Assembly (NCBI GenBank): GCA_963755155.1
Contig: CAVWIV010000003.1
Location: 310,001 to 374,000 of the forward strand
DNA from: PALSA-612 sp963755155
GTDB taxonomy: Bacteria; Actinomycetota; Thermoleophilia; Gaiellales; Gaiellaceae
DNA length: 64,000 bases
Direction: 5' to 3'
The position numbers and the translations under genes are program-made. The notes beneath the pieces are model-generated. The model did no database searches. It saw only the letters and a program-made list of their open reading frames with translations, and was not told the DNA's origin. Numbering within the stretch: position 1 is the first letter of the stretch; every line of letters begins with the position of its first letter. Positions 36,191-47,016 of the stretch are shown one piece after another.

Positions 36191-37289
36191 TAGTGAGCTC
36201 TCCCTGCTTCTGACGAATGCCGTCGAGCGCTTCGGCGAACGAGTCGGAGAACTTCTCGACGCCCTCGCGCTCGAGCGTCTCCGTAACGTCGTCGTAGTCG
36301 ACGCCCGCCTCGGCCAGCTGGGCGAACAGCTCCTCCGCCTCCTCGACACCGTCCTCGAGCGTCAGCGCAACGTCGCCGTGATCCTGGAACGCGGCGATCG
36401 TCTCCTCGGGCATCGTGTTCACGGTGTCAGGCCCGATCAGCGTCTCCACGTAGAGCACGTCGCGGTAGTCGGGGTTTTTCGTGGAGGTCGACGCCCAAAG
36501 GCACCACTGCTTCGATGCTCCCGCCGCCTCGAGCGGCGCCCAGCGCGCCCCGGAGAACACGTCTTGCCACTGACGGTACGCGAGCTTGGCGTTCGCCACG
36601 GCGAGCCGACCCTTGAGGCTGTCGTGGCCGCCGATTTCGTCCAGCCGCTTGTCGGCCTCGGTGTCGACCCGCGAGACGAAGTAGCTCGCGACGGAGCTGA
36701 CGGCCTTCGGGTCACCCCCGTCCGCGACGAGCCGCTCGAGCCCGCGGATGTACGCGTCCATCACCTCGCGGTGACGCTCGAGCGAGAAGATGAGCGTGAC
36801 GTTGATCGAACGCCCGGCGGCGATCATGTCCTCGATGGCGGGCAGGCCCGCCTCCGTCCCGGGGATCTTCACGTAGAGGTTCGGCCGCTCGATGACGGCA
36901 TGGAGCTCCTTCGCCTGCTCACACGACGCGTCCGTGTCGTAGGCCAGCGTCGGATCGACCTCGATCGAGACATACCCGCGTAGGCCCCGGCCCTCGTCCC
37001 ACACCGTTCGCATGAGGTCGCACGCCCGGCCCACATCCTGCGCAGCGAGCTCGAAGAACGCCTCGCGCGGTTCGCGGCCCTCGGAGCACAGCCCTCGCAG
37101 CTGCTCGTCGTACCGCGTGCCCTCGGACATCGCCTTCTGGAAGATCGTCGGGTTCGACGTGACGCCGCAGACGGCGTCGTTCCGCATCATCCGCTCGAGC
37201 TTGCCCGTCTCCAGGAGATCGCGCGAGAGGACGTCGATCCACACGCTCTGTCCGAGCGCCGAAAGCTGGTGCAGGCGCGAGTCGGGCAT
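36183..37289 (-). CDS. tal: Transaldolase
   Basis: A 368-residue class I aldolase of the long TalB subfamily found in actinobacteria. Schiff-base Lys in PNLYVKIPGTEAG near residue 135, preceded by GVTSNPTIFQKAM near residue 45; NVTLIFSLERHREVM and SVASYFVSRVDTE follow. Transfers dihydroxyacetone units between sugar phosphates. ATG at 37289, divergent from transketolase with 21 bp between starts. The C-terminus (RQKQGELTTA) may in fact continue into the isomerase. Confidence 0.88.
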   Translation of the reverse strand: MPDSRLHQLSALGQSVWIDVLSRDLLETGKLERMMRNDAVCGVTSNPTIFQKAMSEGTRYDEQLRGLCSEGREPREAFFELAAQDVGRACDLMRTVWDEGRGLRGYVSIEVDPTLAYDTDASCEQAKELHAVIERPNLYVKIPGTEAGLPAIEDMIAAGRSINVTLIFSLERHREVMDAYIRGLERLVADGGDPKAVSSVASYFVSRVDTEADKRLDEIGGHDSLKGRLAVANAKLAYRQWQDVFSGARWAPLEAAGASKQWCLWASTSTKNPDYRDVLYVETLIGPDTVNTMPEETIAAFQDHGDVALTLEDGVEEAEELFAQLAEAGVDYDDVTETLEREGVEKFSDSFAEALDGIRQKQGELTTA

Positions 37290-37298
37290 GTCGGCAGT

Positions 37299-37305
37299 TA
37301 CGTTA
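37299..37305. promoter_or_regulatory. Symmetric bidirectional -10 element (TACGTTA), tal/tkt
   Basis: Plus: TACGTT 37299-37304, 6 bases before ATG 37311 of transketolase. Minus: TAACGT 37305-37300, 10 bases before ATG 37289 of transaldolase. Both -10s share five base pairs, so the two transketolase/transaldolase arms of the pathway would fire from one opened bubble. Confidence 0.55.
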
Positions 37306-37310
37306 CACCC

Positions 37311-39128
37311 ATGGCCGAGACTGAGCGCTGGCGCGAGCTCGGGCAGCAGCTGCGCGTCGATTCGATCCGCCCGAGCGCCATCGCGGGGTCCGGCCATCCG
37401 ACCTCCGGCATGTCGGCCGCCGACCTCATGGCCGTGCTCGTGGACGGCCACCTCCGCTACGACTGGGCGAATCCGGCGAGCCCAACGAACGACCGCCTCG
37501 TCTTCTCGAAGGGGCACGCGTCGACGCTTCTCTACGGGATCTTTCGCGCTGCCGGAGTCATCTCCGAGGAGGACTTCGACGGCTACCGGACGTTCGGCAG
37601 CTCTCTCGAGGGCCATCCGACCCCTGTCCTCCCGTGGGTCGACGTCGCCACGGGGTCCCTTGGCCAGGGGCTGCCGATCGGCGTCGGCATTGCGATCGCG
37701 GGCAAGAGCCTCGACCGCCTCCCGTACCGCGTCTGGGTGCTGTGCGGCGACTCCGAGCTGGCCGAGGGCTCGATGTGGGAGGCCTTCGAGCACGCGGCGC
37801 ACTACGCCCTGGACAACCTGACGGCGGTCGTCGACGTGAACCGCCTCGGCCAGCGCGGCGAGACGATGGTCGGGCGCGACACCGGCGTGCTCGCGGAGCG
37901 CGCTCGCGCCTTCGGGTGGCACGCGATCGAGATCGACGGCCACGACATCGAGCAGATCGACAAGGCGTACTCGGATGCGGCGGCGCTGACCGGGCGGCCG
38001 ACGGCGATCTTCGCCGCCACCCTGAAGGGAAAGGGCGTCGCGGCTGTCGAGGACGAGAACGGCTGGCACGGCAAGCCTCTCGACGACCCCGAAGCTGCGA
38101 TCGCGGAGCTCGGAGGCGTGCGGGACTTGCGCCTCGAGCCAAGGCTTCCCGACCCGGGTGAGCCACACAGCTTCGAGACCGGGCCGCTCGAGCTGCCGCG
38201 GTACGAGCTCGGCGAGGAGGTGGCAACGCGCAAGGCCTACGGCGACGCGCTTGCAGCCGTCGGCGCGGCGCGCGGCGACGTCGTCGCACTCGACGGCGAG
38301 GTCTCCAACTCGACGTTCGCCGAGGTGTTCGCGAAGACGCACCCCGAGCGCTACTTCGAGATGTACATCGCAGAGCAGCAGATGGTCGCCGCCGCCGTCG
38401 GGCTTCAGGCCCGCGGTTGGCGCCCGTACGCCTCGACGTTCGCAGCCTTCCTCAGCCGCGCGTACGACTTTGTCCGCATGGCCGCGATCAGCCGCGCCAC
38501 GATGTGCCTCTCCGGCTCGCACGCAGGGGTGTCGATCGGCGAGGACGGGCCCTCACAGATGGCGCTCGAGGATATCGCGATGATGCGGGCCGTCCACAGC
38601 TCGACCGTGCTCCACCCGTGCGACGCCAATCAGACGGCGAAGCTCGTGGCCGCGATGGCCGATCTCGACGGCATCTCGTACCTCCGCACGCTCCGTCCGG
38701 CGACACCGGTGCTCTACGGGCCCGACGACGAGTTCGAGGTCGGCGGTAGCCGTGTGCTCCGGTCGTCGGACGACGATGCGGTCGCGATCGTCGCCGCCGG
38801 CATCACCGTGCACGAGGCGCTGAAGGCAGCCGACACGCTCGCCGCCGACGGCATCTCGGTGGGCGTGATCGACTGCTACTCGATCAAGCCGATCGACACC
38901 GACACGCTAGCCGCCGCCGGAGAACGGATCGTCACGGTCGAGGACCACTGGCCCGAGGGAGGCCTCGGCGACGCCGTGCTCGGCGCGCTAGCCGAGGCTG
39001 GCGCAAGCGCGCGCGTCAAGAAGCTCGCCGTGACGGATATGCCTCGCTCCGGCAAGCCGGCCGACCTCATGAAGGCTGCCGGCATCGACGCCGAGGCGAT
39101 CGCGGCCGCGGTCAGAGAGCTGCTCTAG
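37311..39128 (+). CDS. tkt: Transketolase
   Basis: A 605-residue thiamine-diphosphate enzyme, intact. N-terminal His motif SGHPTSGMSAADLM, LVFSKGHAS, GSLGQGLPIGVG, diphosphate-binding GDSELAEGSMWEA, then the pyrimidine domain with EQQMVAAAVGLQARG and SHAGVSIGEDGPSQM. At about 605 residues it is shorter than the E. coli type (about 660) and matches the compact transketolases of actinobacteria and mammals. Non-oxidative pentose phosphate pathway. Confidence 0.9.
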   Translation: MAETERWRELGQQLRVDSIRPSAIAGSGHPTSGMSAADLMAVLVDGHLRYDWANPASPTNDRLVFSKGHASTLLYGIFRAAGVISEEDFDGYRTFGSSLEGHPTPVLPWVDVATGSLGQGLPIGVGIAIAGKSLDRLPYRVWVLCGDSELAEGSMWEAFEHAAHYALDNLTAVVDVNRLGQRGETMVGRDTGVLAERARAFGWHAIEIDGHDIEQIDKAYSDAAALTGRPTAIFAATLKGKGVAAVEDENGWHGKPLDDPEAAIAELGGVRDLRLEPRLPDPGEPHSFETGPLELPRYELGEEVATRKAYGDALAAVGAARGDVVALDGEVSNSTFAEVFAKTHPERYFEMYIAEQQMVAAAVGLQARGWRPYASTFAAFLSRAYDFVRMAAISRATMCLSGSHAGVSIGEDGPSQMALEDIAMMRAVHSSTVLHPCDANQTAKLVAAMADLDGISYLRTLRPATPVLYGPDDEFEVGGSRVLRSSDDDAVAIVAAGITVHEALKAADTLAADGISVGVIDCYSIKPIDTDTLAAAGERIVTVEDHWPEGGLGDAVLGALAEAGASARVKKLAVTDMPRSGKPADLMKAAGIDAEAIAAAVRELL

Positions 39129-40297
39129 AAGACGTCTGCCGAGGCGCGGTCCCGGATCAGCTCCTTGATCCGGTCGTTGACGTCGTCCTCCTGGCCCATG
39201 GTCAGCGCCGCGACGATGCGACCCTCAGCGGTGTGCAGGCAGACCGCATTACCCTCGCGGAAGTCGCCGCGCTGGACGACGTCGTCGTGGCCCGTCGAGT
39301 CGCCGAAGAAGCGGATGCTCGCGCCGAAGATCTCCGAGAAGAAGCTCGAAACGGTGTCGTAGCCATGGCCCTCGCCCGCGAGGATCTTCCCCAGCTCGCC
39401 GCCCTGGTAGTTCGCGTTCGACCAGTGCTCGATGCGGCGGCGGCGCATGAAGATCGGGTCGTGGAAGCGGGCGACGTCGCCGACTGCGTAGACGCCCTCC
39501 CGAGACGTCTCGAAGCGCGGGTTCACGAGCACGCCGTCATCGACCTCGATGCCGGCGCCCTCGACGAAGCTCGTGTTAGGCACGACGCCGATGCCGGCAA
39601 TGAGGAGGTCGGCGTCGCGCTCCTCTCCGCCCCGCGTGACTACCGACGCGACGCGGCCGTCGCCGCGGATCTCCGCGACCTCGTCACCAAAGAGCAGCTC
39701 GACGCCCTTCTCGTCGTACAGCTCACGTAGGTACTCGGAGTACGCCGGAGTCTCGAGTGCCCGGAAGAGCTGGTCGCCGCGGTCGCACAGGGTCACCTCG
39801 ACGCCGAGCTGCGTGAGCGACGCCGCCGTCTCCAGCCCGATGAAGTTCGAGCCGACGACGAAGGCGCGACGCGACTCGGCGGCCCGCTCGCGGATGGACG
39901 TCGAGTTGGCGAGCGTGCGCAGCGTGTAGATGCCGCCGAGATCGCCGCCGGGAACGTCGAGCTGGCGAGGTGACGCGCCGCTCGCGATCACGAGCCGGTC
40001 GAACGGCACGCGGTCGCCGGATGCGAGCTCGACCTCGCCGTCGTGGACGGCGACGACGGTCACCTCGAGGTCGCACCGGCAGTCGTGCTGGGCGTAGAAG
40101 TCGGGCTGTTCGACGAGGGTGCCGGAGGCGTTGATCTCGCCGCGGAGATAGCGCTTGGACAGCGGCGGGCGGTGATAGGGAAACGACGTGTCCGCGGTCA
40201 GCATTCGCAGCGCGTCCTTGCCGCCGGCCTCCCGATACGCCGTGACCGTCTTCGCCGCTGCGAGCCCACCGCCCACGATGACGATCCCGGCGCTCAC
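39125..40297 (-). CDS. FAD-dependent NAD(P)H oxidoreductase, ferredoxin-reductase type
   Basis: A 390-residue two-dinucleotide-domain flavoprotein. FAD motif VIVGGGLAAAK at 6-16, NAD motif FVVGSNFIGLETA near 150, and the second FAD motif GVYAVGDVARF near 285. Resembles putidaredoxin/rubredoxin reductases (Reductase_C end). Electron partner not encoded nearby. GTG at 40297; 3' end overlaps transketolase by 4 bases, convergent. Confidence 0.85.
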   Translation of the reverse strand: MSAGIVIVGGGLAAAKTVTAYREAGGKDALRMLTADTSFPYHRPPLSKRYLRGEINASGTLVEQPDFYAQHDCRCDLEVTVVAVHDGEVELASGDRVPFDRLVIASGASPRQLDVPGGDLGGIYTLRTLANSTSIRERAAESRRAFVVGSNFIGLETAASLTQLGVEVTLCDRGDQLFRALETPAYSEYLRELYDEKGVELLFGDEVAEIRGDGRVASVVTRGGEERDADLLIAGIGVVPNTSFVEGAGIEVDDGVLVNPRFETSREGVYAVGDVARFHDPIFMRRRRIEHWSNANYQGGELGKILAGEGHGYDTVSSFFSEIFGASIRFFGDSTGHDDVVQRGDFREGNAVCLHTAEGRIVAALTMGQEDDVNDRIKELIRDRASADVF

Positions 40298-40321
40298 TGC
40301 GGCTCTACCCTGTAACCCGCC

Positions 40322-42190
<1,869 letters not shown>

Positions 42191-42196
42191 TACGGT
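42191..42196 (+). promoter_or_regulatory. -10 box TACGGT, leaderless start of TPR gene
   Basis: TACGGT directly follows the ABC-F stop codon and ends 7 bases before GTG 42204. Confidence 0.5.
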
Positions 42197-42203
42197 TCGA
42201 GCC

Positions 42204-42845
42204 GTGGGCGATCGGCTCCGTCCAACCTGGGATTTCGACGACCTCGAGGGCTCGAAGCAGCGCTTCCGCGCGTTGCTGGAGGAGGAGCAGACCGACGCCG
42301 GCCGTGCCGAGGTCCTCACGCAGCTCGCGCGGGTCGAGGGTCTTCGCGATCGCTTCGACGAGGGCGACGCGCTGCTCGACGAGGCAGAGACGCTTGCCGG
42401 CTCGACGCCGGTCGTCCGCGCGCGCATCGACCTCGAGCGAGGCCGGCTGCGCCGCTCGGGGGGCGACGCCGAGGCCGCGCTGCCGCTGTTCGAGGCCGCA
42501 TTCGCGACGGCGCTCGCGATGCCGCACGAGTTCCTCGCAGTGGATGCCGCGCACATGGTGGCGATCGCCGCGCCGGACTTCGAGGCGAGGCTCGCCTGGT
42601 CGAACCGAGGCATCGACCTCGCCCGCGCCTCCTCCGATCCTGAAGTCTCGTACTGGCTCGGCTCCCTCTTCAACAACGTCGGCTGGGACTACTTCGACGC
42701 AGGCGACTACGAGACCGCCCTCGACTGGTTCGAGCGCGCACTCGCCGAGCGCGAGCAGCGGCCGGACGAGCCCAAGCGGATCGAGCTCGCGCGCGAGGCC
42801 GTAGAGGAGGCTCGCAGCAAGCTCCAGTCTTCGCCGGCGACATGA
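42204..42845 (+). CDS. Tetratricopeptide-repeat protein
   Basis: 213 residues, almost entirely helical with TPR-like repeats: AEVLTQLARVEGLRDRFDEG, ARIDLERGRLRRSGGDAEAA and NVGWDYFDAGDYETALDWF (a canonical TPR). Likely a protein-protein interaction scaffold; partner unknown. GTG start just after a -10 box. Stop overlaps the peptidase start (ATGA). Confidence 0.75.
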   Translation: MGDRLRPTWDFDDLEGSKQRFRALLEEEQTDAGRAEVLTQLARVEGLRDRFDEGDALLDEAETLAGSTPVVRARIDLERGRLRRSGGDAEAALPLFEAAFATALAMPHEFLAVDAAHMVAIAAPDFEARLAWSNRGIDLARASSDPEVSYWLGSLFNNVGWDYFDAGDYETALDWFERALAEREQRPDEPKRIELAREAVEEARSKLQSSPAT

Positions 42846-43921
42846 ACGCGGACGCCGCCGTCTCCCTCCTGCGACGGCTCGTCGAGATCGAGTCTCCGAC
42901 CGGCTCCGCGGGTGTCCGCGAGGTGGCAGAGGTGATGGCCGGCGAGCTGCGAGCGCGGGGAGCCGAGGCCACGGTGCTCGATGGCGGCCACGTGCGGGCA
43001 GACCTGCCCGGCGCGGAGCCGGCGCTCGCAGTCATCGGCCACTGCGACACGGTCTGGCCCGAAGGCACCCTCGCGACGATGCCGTTCGTGGCGGAGGGCG
43101 ACATCGCACGCGGCCCCGGCGCCTACGACATGAAGGCATGTCTCGTTCTCGTGCTGGCCGCGATCGACGAGGCTGGGCCCGGGCGCCGCGCGCTTCGGGT
43201 GTTCCTCACCGCCGACGAGGAGCAAGGCAGCCGCACGGCGCGTGAGCCGCTCAGGGACGCGGTGGACGGCGTGGCCGCTGCCTTCGTCGTCGAGCCCCCC
43301 ACGCCGGAGGGTCACCTGAAGACGTCACGCAAGGGCCTCGGGCGGTTTCGCATCGAGGTCGAAGGGCGGCCGGCGCATGCCGGAACGAACCTCGCGGAGG
43401 GCGCGAGCGCGGTCGAGGAGCTCGCCCAGCAGGTCATCCGGCTGCACGCGCTCACCGATCATGAGCGCGGCGTGTCCGTGAACGTCGGCACGATCTCGGG
43501 CGGAACTGCCGAGAACGTCGTCGCCGCATATGCGGAGGCCAGGCTCGACGTCCGGGTGACGCATGCCTCCGACGTCGAGGCAGTCGAAGCCGCGCTGCAT
43601 GCCCTGGAACCCGTCGTCGCGGGCACGACCATCGCCGTCTCGGGCACGTGGACGAGGCCGCCGATGGTGCCCACACCCGCCTCACGCAAGCTGTTCGCCA
43701 AAGCCCAGGAGCATGCGCGCGCTCTCGGCTTCGAGCTTGGGGAAACCTCGTCCGGCGGTGGCTCCGACGGCAACCTTGTCAGCGCGCTGGGAGTGCCGGT
43801 GCTCGACGGGCTCGGCGCCCAAGGCGGCGGGGCTCATGCCTACGACGAGCACGTCCGCCTCGACAGCCTGCGCCTACGCGCGCGCCTCCTGGCGCGCCTG
43901 CTCGAGGATCCAGGTCTCTAG
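42842..43921 (+). CDS. M20 family metallopeptidase (carboxypeptidase G2-like)
   Basis: A 359-residue di-zinc peptidase. GHCDTVWPEG (His and Asp ligands), GPGAYDMKAC (bridging Asp), and TADEEQGS (catalytic Glu) are as in glutamate carboxypeptidases that release C-terminal Glu from folates or peptides. The small dimerisation domain begins at GLGRFRIEVEGRPAHAG. Intact. Confidence 0.87.
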   Translation: MNADAAVSLLRRLVEIESPTGSAGVREVAEVMAGELRARGAEATVLDGGHVRADLPGAEPALAVIGHCDTVWPEGTLATMPFVAEGDIARGPGAYDMKACLVLVLAAIDEAGPGRRALRVFLTADEEQGSRTAREPLRDAVDGVAAAFVVEPPTPEGHLKTSRKGLGRFRIEVEGRPAHAGTNLAEGASAVEELAQQVIRLHALTDHERGVSVNVGTISGGTAENVVAAYAEARLDVRVTHASDVEAVEAALHALEPVVAGTTIAVSGTWTRPPMVPTPASRKLFAKAQEHARALGFELGETSSGGGSDGNLVSALGVPVLDGLGAQGGGAHAYDEHVRLDSLRLRARLLARLLEDPGL

Positions 43922-44790
43922 GAGGCGAGACGCTCGGGCGGCGGCCGCCGCTTGTCCGCGTACATCGCGCGATCCGCACGTCCCACAGCGTCCCCCGCGC
44001 CATGGCCTGCCGCGGAGATGCCGACCGACACGCCGCCCGGGATCCCCAGGGGCCAGACGGCGGCAACCGCGCTGCGAATCTTGTCGGCTACGTGTTGCGC
44101 CTCTGCGGGCGTCGCCCCCGCGAGGAACACTGCGAACTCGTCGCCGCCGATCCGCGCGACGAGGTCGGCGCGGCGGACGCATCCCTGCACGGCCGTCGCG
44201 ACCCGTCGCAGCAGCTCGTCCCCGGCGGCGTGACCCAGTGTGTCGTTCACCCGCTTGAAGCCGTCGAGGTCAAGCGCCAAGAGCGACCCGGCGCCTCCGC
44301 TCCGCTGCAGCCAGTCGAGCTCCTGCGTGAGGCGTCGTGCGTTCCAGGCGCCCGTGAGGACGTCCCGCGACGCGAGCTCAGTCAGCCGTCGTTCACGACG
44401 CTTGCGTTCGGTGACGTCGGTTGCGACGAGCAGCCCAGCCGTGGGTCCCAGCGGCGAAACTGTCATCAGCCAGTCGCGCCCGCCGAGAGGGACCTCGACC
44501 TGCGACTCCACGCCGTCGAAGACGGCTCGGTACGTCGGCTCGAGCACAAGGCACGCGTCTGCGGGGAAAACCTCGCGGAGGCTCGCGCCCAATGGATCGA
44601 TCCCCATCGCCTTGACGCCACGACCAAGTGCCGAAGAGTGACGCAGGCGACGGTCGAAGACGAGCACGGCGCCCGGGAAGCCCTCGGCGAAGAAGTCCTG
44701 CAGCTCCGTGCCCCGACGAGGGCGGCGCGCCCGCAGGACGACGAGCCACAGGATGGCGAGGGCGGCGATGGCGGCGGCGAGCACGACCAT
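43918..44790 (-). CDS. Diguanylate cyclase with N-terminal membrane anchor and PAS-like domain
   Basis: 290 residues. One membrane helix at 2-20, a PAS-like sensor (about 33-130), then a GGDEF domain: RDVLTGAWNARRL, LLALDLDGFKRVNDTLGH, and RIGGDEFAVFL with GGDEF at 215-219. The RRAD at 206-209 is an inhibitory (I) site at the right spacing, so product-inhibited c-di-GMP synthesis is expected. ATG at 44790; convergent with the M20 gene by 4 bases. Confidence 0.86.
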   Translation of the reverse strand: MVVLAAAIAALAILWLVVLRARRPRRGTELQDFFAEGFPGAVLVFDRRLRHSSALGRGVKAMGIDPLGASLREVFPADACLVLEPTYRAVFDGVESQVEVPLGGRDWLMTVSPLGPTAGLLVATDVTERKRRERRLTELASRDVLTGAWNARRLTQELDWLQRSGGAGSLLALDLDGFKRVNDTLGHAAGDELLRRVATAVQGCVRRADLVARIGGDEFAVFLAGATPAEAQHVADKIRSAVAAVWPLGIPGGVSVGISAAGHGAGDAVGRADRAMYADKRRPPPERLAS

Positions 44791-44840
44791 ACGGTCTTCG
44801 CATCGACCGAATCGCCGTCCCCCTTTAGAGGGATGCGCGG

Positions 44841-45410
44841 CTATGCAGCGTCGAACGTTGCGATCAGTGCCTCGGCGACGACCTTTAGCGGCTTCCCCGA
44901 CACCTGGCTCGCCCGGCGCAGGCGCTCGAACGCCTCTTGCTCCGTGAGCCCCTCCTTCGCCATGAGCACGCCTTTGGCGCGCTCGATCGCCTTCCGCGCC
45001 GCGAGCGCGTCGGCAAGCGACTCCGTCTCCGCGCGCAACGCCTGCAGCTCGTCGTGACGCGCGCGGGCGGTCTGGATGGCGGGCAACAGGTCCTGCTCGC
45101 GGAACGGCTTCACGAGGTATCCGAAGACCCCTGCTTCGACCGCACGAGAGACGATCTCGTCCTGGCCGTAGGCGGTGACCATGACGATCGGGATCGGCCG
45201 CTCTTCGAGGATGCGCCGCGCGGCCTCTATGCCGTCGAGGCGCGGCATCTTCACGTCCATGACGGCGAGGTCCGGCTCGAGCTCACGGGCCAGCTCGACC
45301 GCCTCGACGCCGTCGCGAGCTTCACCGCAGACGTCGAAGCCGGCCTGCTCGAGCAGTGCCCGGAGATCGAGGCGGATGATCGTCTCGTCCTCGGCGACGA
45401 GGATCCTCAC
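44841..45410 (-). CDS. Response regulator with ANTAR RNA-binding output domain
   Basis: 189 residues. Receiver domain 1-120 with acidic pair EDE at 7-9, phosphorylation site Asp52 in VMDVKMP, and Lys in YLVKPF. A coiled coil (HDELQALRAETESLADALAARK) leads into the ANTAR domain (AIERAKGVLMAKEGLTEQEAFERLRRAS). ANTAR proteins bind paired RNA hairpins and prevent transcription termination. Encoded 103 bp after its likely kinase, and about 3.6 kb from glnA, whose leader has competing hairpins. GTG start. Confidence 0.88.
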   Translation of the reverse strand: MRILVAEDETIIRLDLRALLEQAGFDVCGEARDGVEAVELARELEPDLAVMDVKMPRLDGIEAARRILEERPIPIVMVTAYGQDEIVSRAVEAGVFGYLVKPFREQDLLPAIQTARARHDELQALRAETESLADALAARKAIERAKGVLMAKEGLTEQEAFERLRRASQVSGKPLKVVAEALIATFDAA

Positions 45411-45513
45411 GCCGGCGCACTTTCGGCACAGAGCTGCAACACACGCGTACGAACTTCCTCGATACCGTGAAACCGGGAGGAGGCACGGGGTGGCCCCGGA
45501 GGCAGCGTCGGGT

Positions 45514-46842
45514 TCATGCGGGGAACGCCACCTCAGCGCGTAGCCCGCCCGCAGACTCGAGCGACAGCGTGCCGCCGAGCTCGTCGCGAACGAGCGCCCG
45601 GACGATCGACAGGCCCGTGCCTTGCGGCGGCTCGCCGTCGATCCCCACGCCGTCGTCCGCGACCGTGAGCACGACCTCCCCGTCGCGTCCCGCGAGCTCG
45701 ACGTGCACGCTCGGCCCGCCGTGCTCGAGCGCGTTCTGAAAGAGCTCCGTGAACACGAGCGCGAGCGCCGTCGCCCGGTCACCGCCGACCGCCACCGGCT
45801 CGAGGAGCGCTTCGACCCGCTTGCCCGGTGCGAGGCCCTGCACGAGCATCCCTCGCAACCGCTCGAGCAGCTCGCCCACGTCGACGTCGTCCTCGCGCTG
45901 CTCCGTCAGCACCTCGTGCACGGCGGCGATCGCGAGCACGCGGTTGACGGAGTCCTCGAGCGCCTTGTGCGGATCGACCCCCTCCGCCCGTGCCTGGAGG
46001 CGAAGGAGGGAGGCAACGGTCTGGAGGTTGTTCTTCACCCGGTGGTGGATCTCCTGAGCGAGCACGCCGCGCAGCACCGCGCGACCGTGTTCCAGCGCGA
46101 CCGCCGCGTGGTGCGCGATCGACGCGAGCAGCTGCTGCTCCTCGTCGGTGAAGGGCGTGTCCCGATCGCACACGAGCTCGCCGATCTGGCGCCGCTTCCA
46201 GCGCAACGGAAGGCGGATGTCGTAGTCGCCGGCGCGACCCTCCGGCCAGGCGATCTTCCCGTCCTCGAGGACGAGCGCGGCGCCGGTCGCGTCCACCGCC
46301 GCCATCGTCGTCTTCACGATCGCCTCCAGCGATTCCTCGAGGTAGAGCGACTCCGAGACGGCCTCCGAGATCCGCGCGAGCGCCTCGAGCTCCTCGACGC
46401 GCCGCTGCGCCTCGTCGTAGAGCCGCGCGTGCTCGATCGAGAACGCCACCTGCGACGCGATGGCGACGAGCAGATCGATCTCGGACGACGTGAACTCCCG
46501 CGGCTCGCGCGTCCGCACGTTGAGGGCGCCCTCCAGCCGTTCACGGGCGAGGATCGGCACGGCGAGGATCGACTCGTACTCGTCCTCGGGCAGGTTCGCG
46601 AACGCCTTGAATCTCGGGTCGAGGTGCGCCTGTGCGGGGATCATCACGGGCGACCGCGCGCTCGCAGCAGCGCCGGTGATGCCCTCCCCGGGCTGGAGGC
46701 GCGGCCTGCGGGTCATCTCCTCGACACGCGTGCCGTGCGTCGCCCGGAGGACGAGCTCGCCGGCACGCTCGTCGTAGAGGTAGACGAAGCACGCGTCAGT
46801 GCCGAGCGCATCCGACACCTTGCGCGCCACGAGCGACAGCAC
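45514..46842 (-). CDS. GAF-domain sensor histidine kinase, HisKA_2/HWE type
   Basis: At least 442 residues: GAF domain (about 1-140, SDALGTDACFVYLYDE), a second GAF-like domain, then HisKA_2 with phospho-acceptor His in AQEIHHRVKNNLQTVASLL and an HATPase (FTELFQNALEHG, DDGVGI). The usual partner of ANTAR regulators. GTG at 46842 is certainly too late: family sequence continues upstream in frame (ETIAAVNSSLDLEEVLSLV) to about 46920, where a TACAAT -10 is followed 6 bases on by an in-frame ATC rather than a normal start codon. Confidence 0.82.
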   Translation of the reverse strand: MLSLVARKVSDALGTDACFVYLYDERAGELVLRATHGTRVEEMTRRPRLQPGEGITGAAASARSPVMIPAQAHLDPRFKAFANLPEDEYESILAVPILARERLEGALNVRTREPREFTSSEIDLLVAIASQVAFSIEHARLYDEAQRRVEELEALARISEAVSESLYLEESLEAIVKTTMAAVDATGAALVLEDGKIAWPEGRAGDYDIRLPLRWKRRQIGELVCDRDTPFTDEEQQLLASIAHHAAVALEHGRAVLRGVLAQEIHHRVKNNLQTVASLLRLQARAEGVDPHKALEDSVNRVLAIAAVHEVLTEQREDDVDVGELLERLRGMLVQGLAPGKRVEALLEPVAVGGDRATALALVFTELFQNALEHGGPSVHVELAGRDGEVVLTVADDGVGIDGEPPQGTGLSIVRALVRDELGGTLSLESAGGLRAEVAFPA

Positions 46843-46926
46843 CTCTTCGAGGTCGAGCGACGAATTGACGGCGGCGATCGTCTCCGTCAGCAGCCGCAGG
46901 TGACGGGCCGGCTGGTCGATCGCACG

Positions 46927-46932
46927 ATTGTA
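46927..46932 (-). promoter_or_regulatory. -10 box TACAAT of the sensor kinase gene
   Basis: TACAAT on the minus strand, 5 of 6 match to TATAAT; 6 bases downstream lies an in-frame ATC (46920-46918). Confidence 0.45.
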
Positions 46933-47001
46933 GGCAGGCCCCCTGTCCCGCCCTTACACAAGTCTTACGGGATCAAGAGGTTTTTTCTCAAAGAACGGGA
47001 A

Positions 47002-47007
47002 TACGGT
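47002..47007 (+). promoter_or_regulatory. -10 box TACGGT of the PRC-barrel-like gene
   Basis: TACGGT ends 9 bases before ATG 47017. Confidence 0.4.
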
Positions 47008-47016
47008 CAGGGTCGG

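Noticed and set aside
40298..40321. Fourth symmetric bidirectional promoter between ferredoxin reductase and ABC-F genes
   Set aside because: The best boxes (TACCCT at 40306, TGTAAC at 40311; TAGAGC on minus) have poor spacing (10, 5 and 4 bases) and do not form a TANNNTA core.
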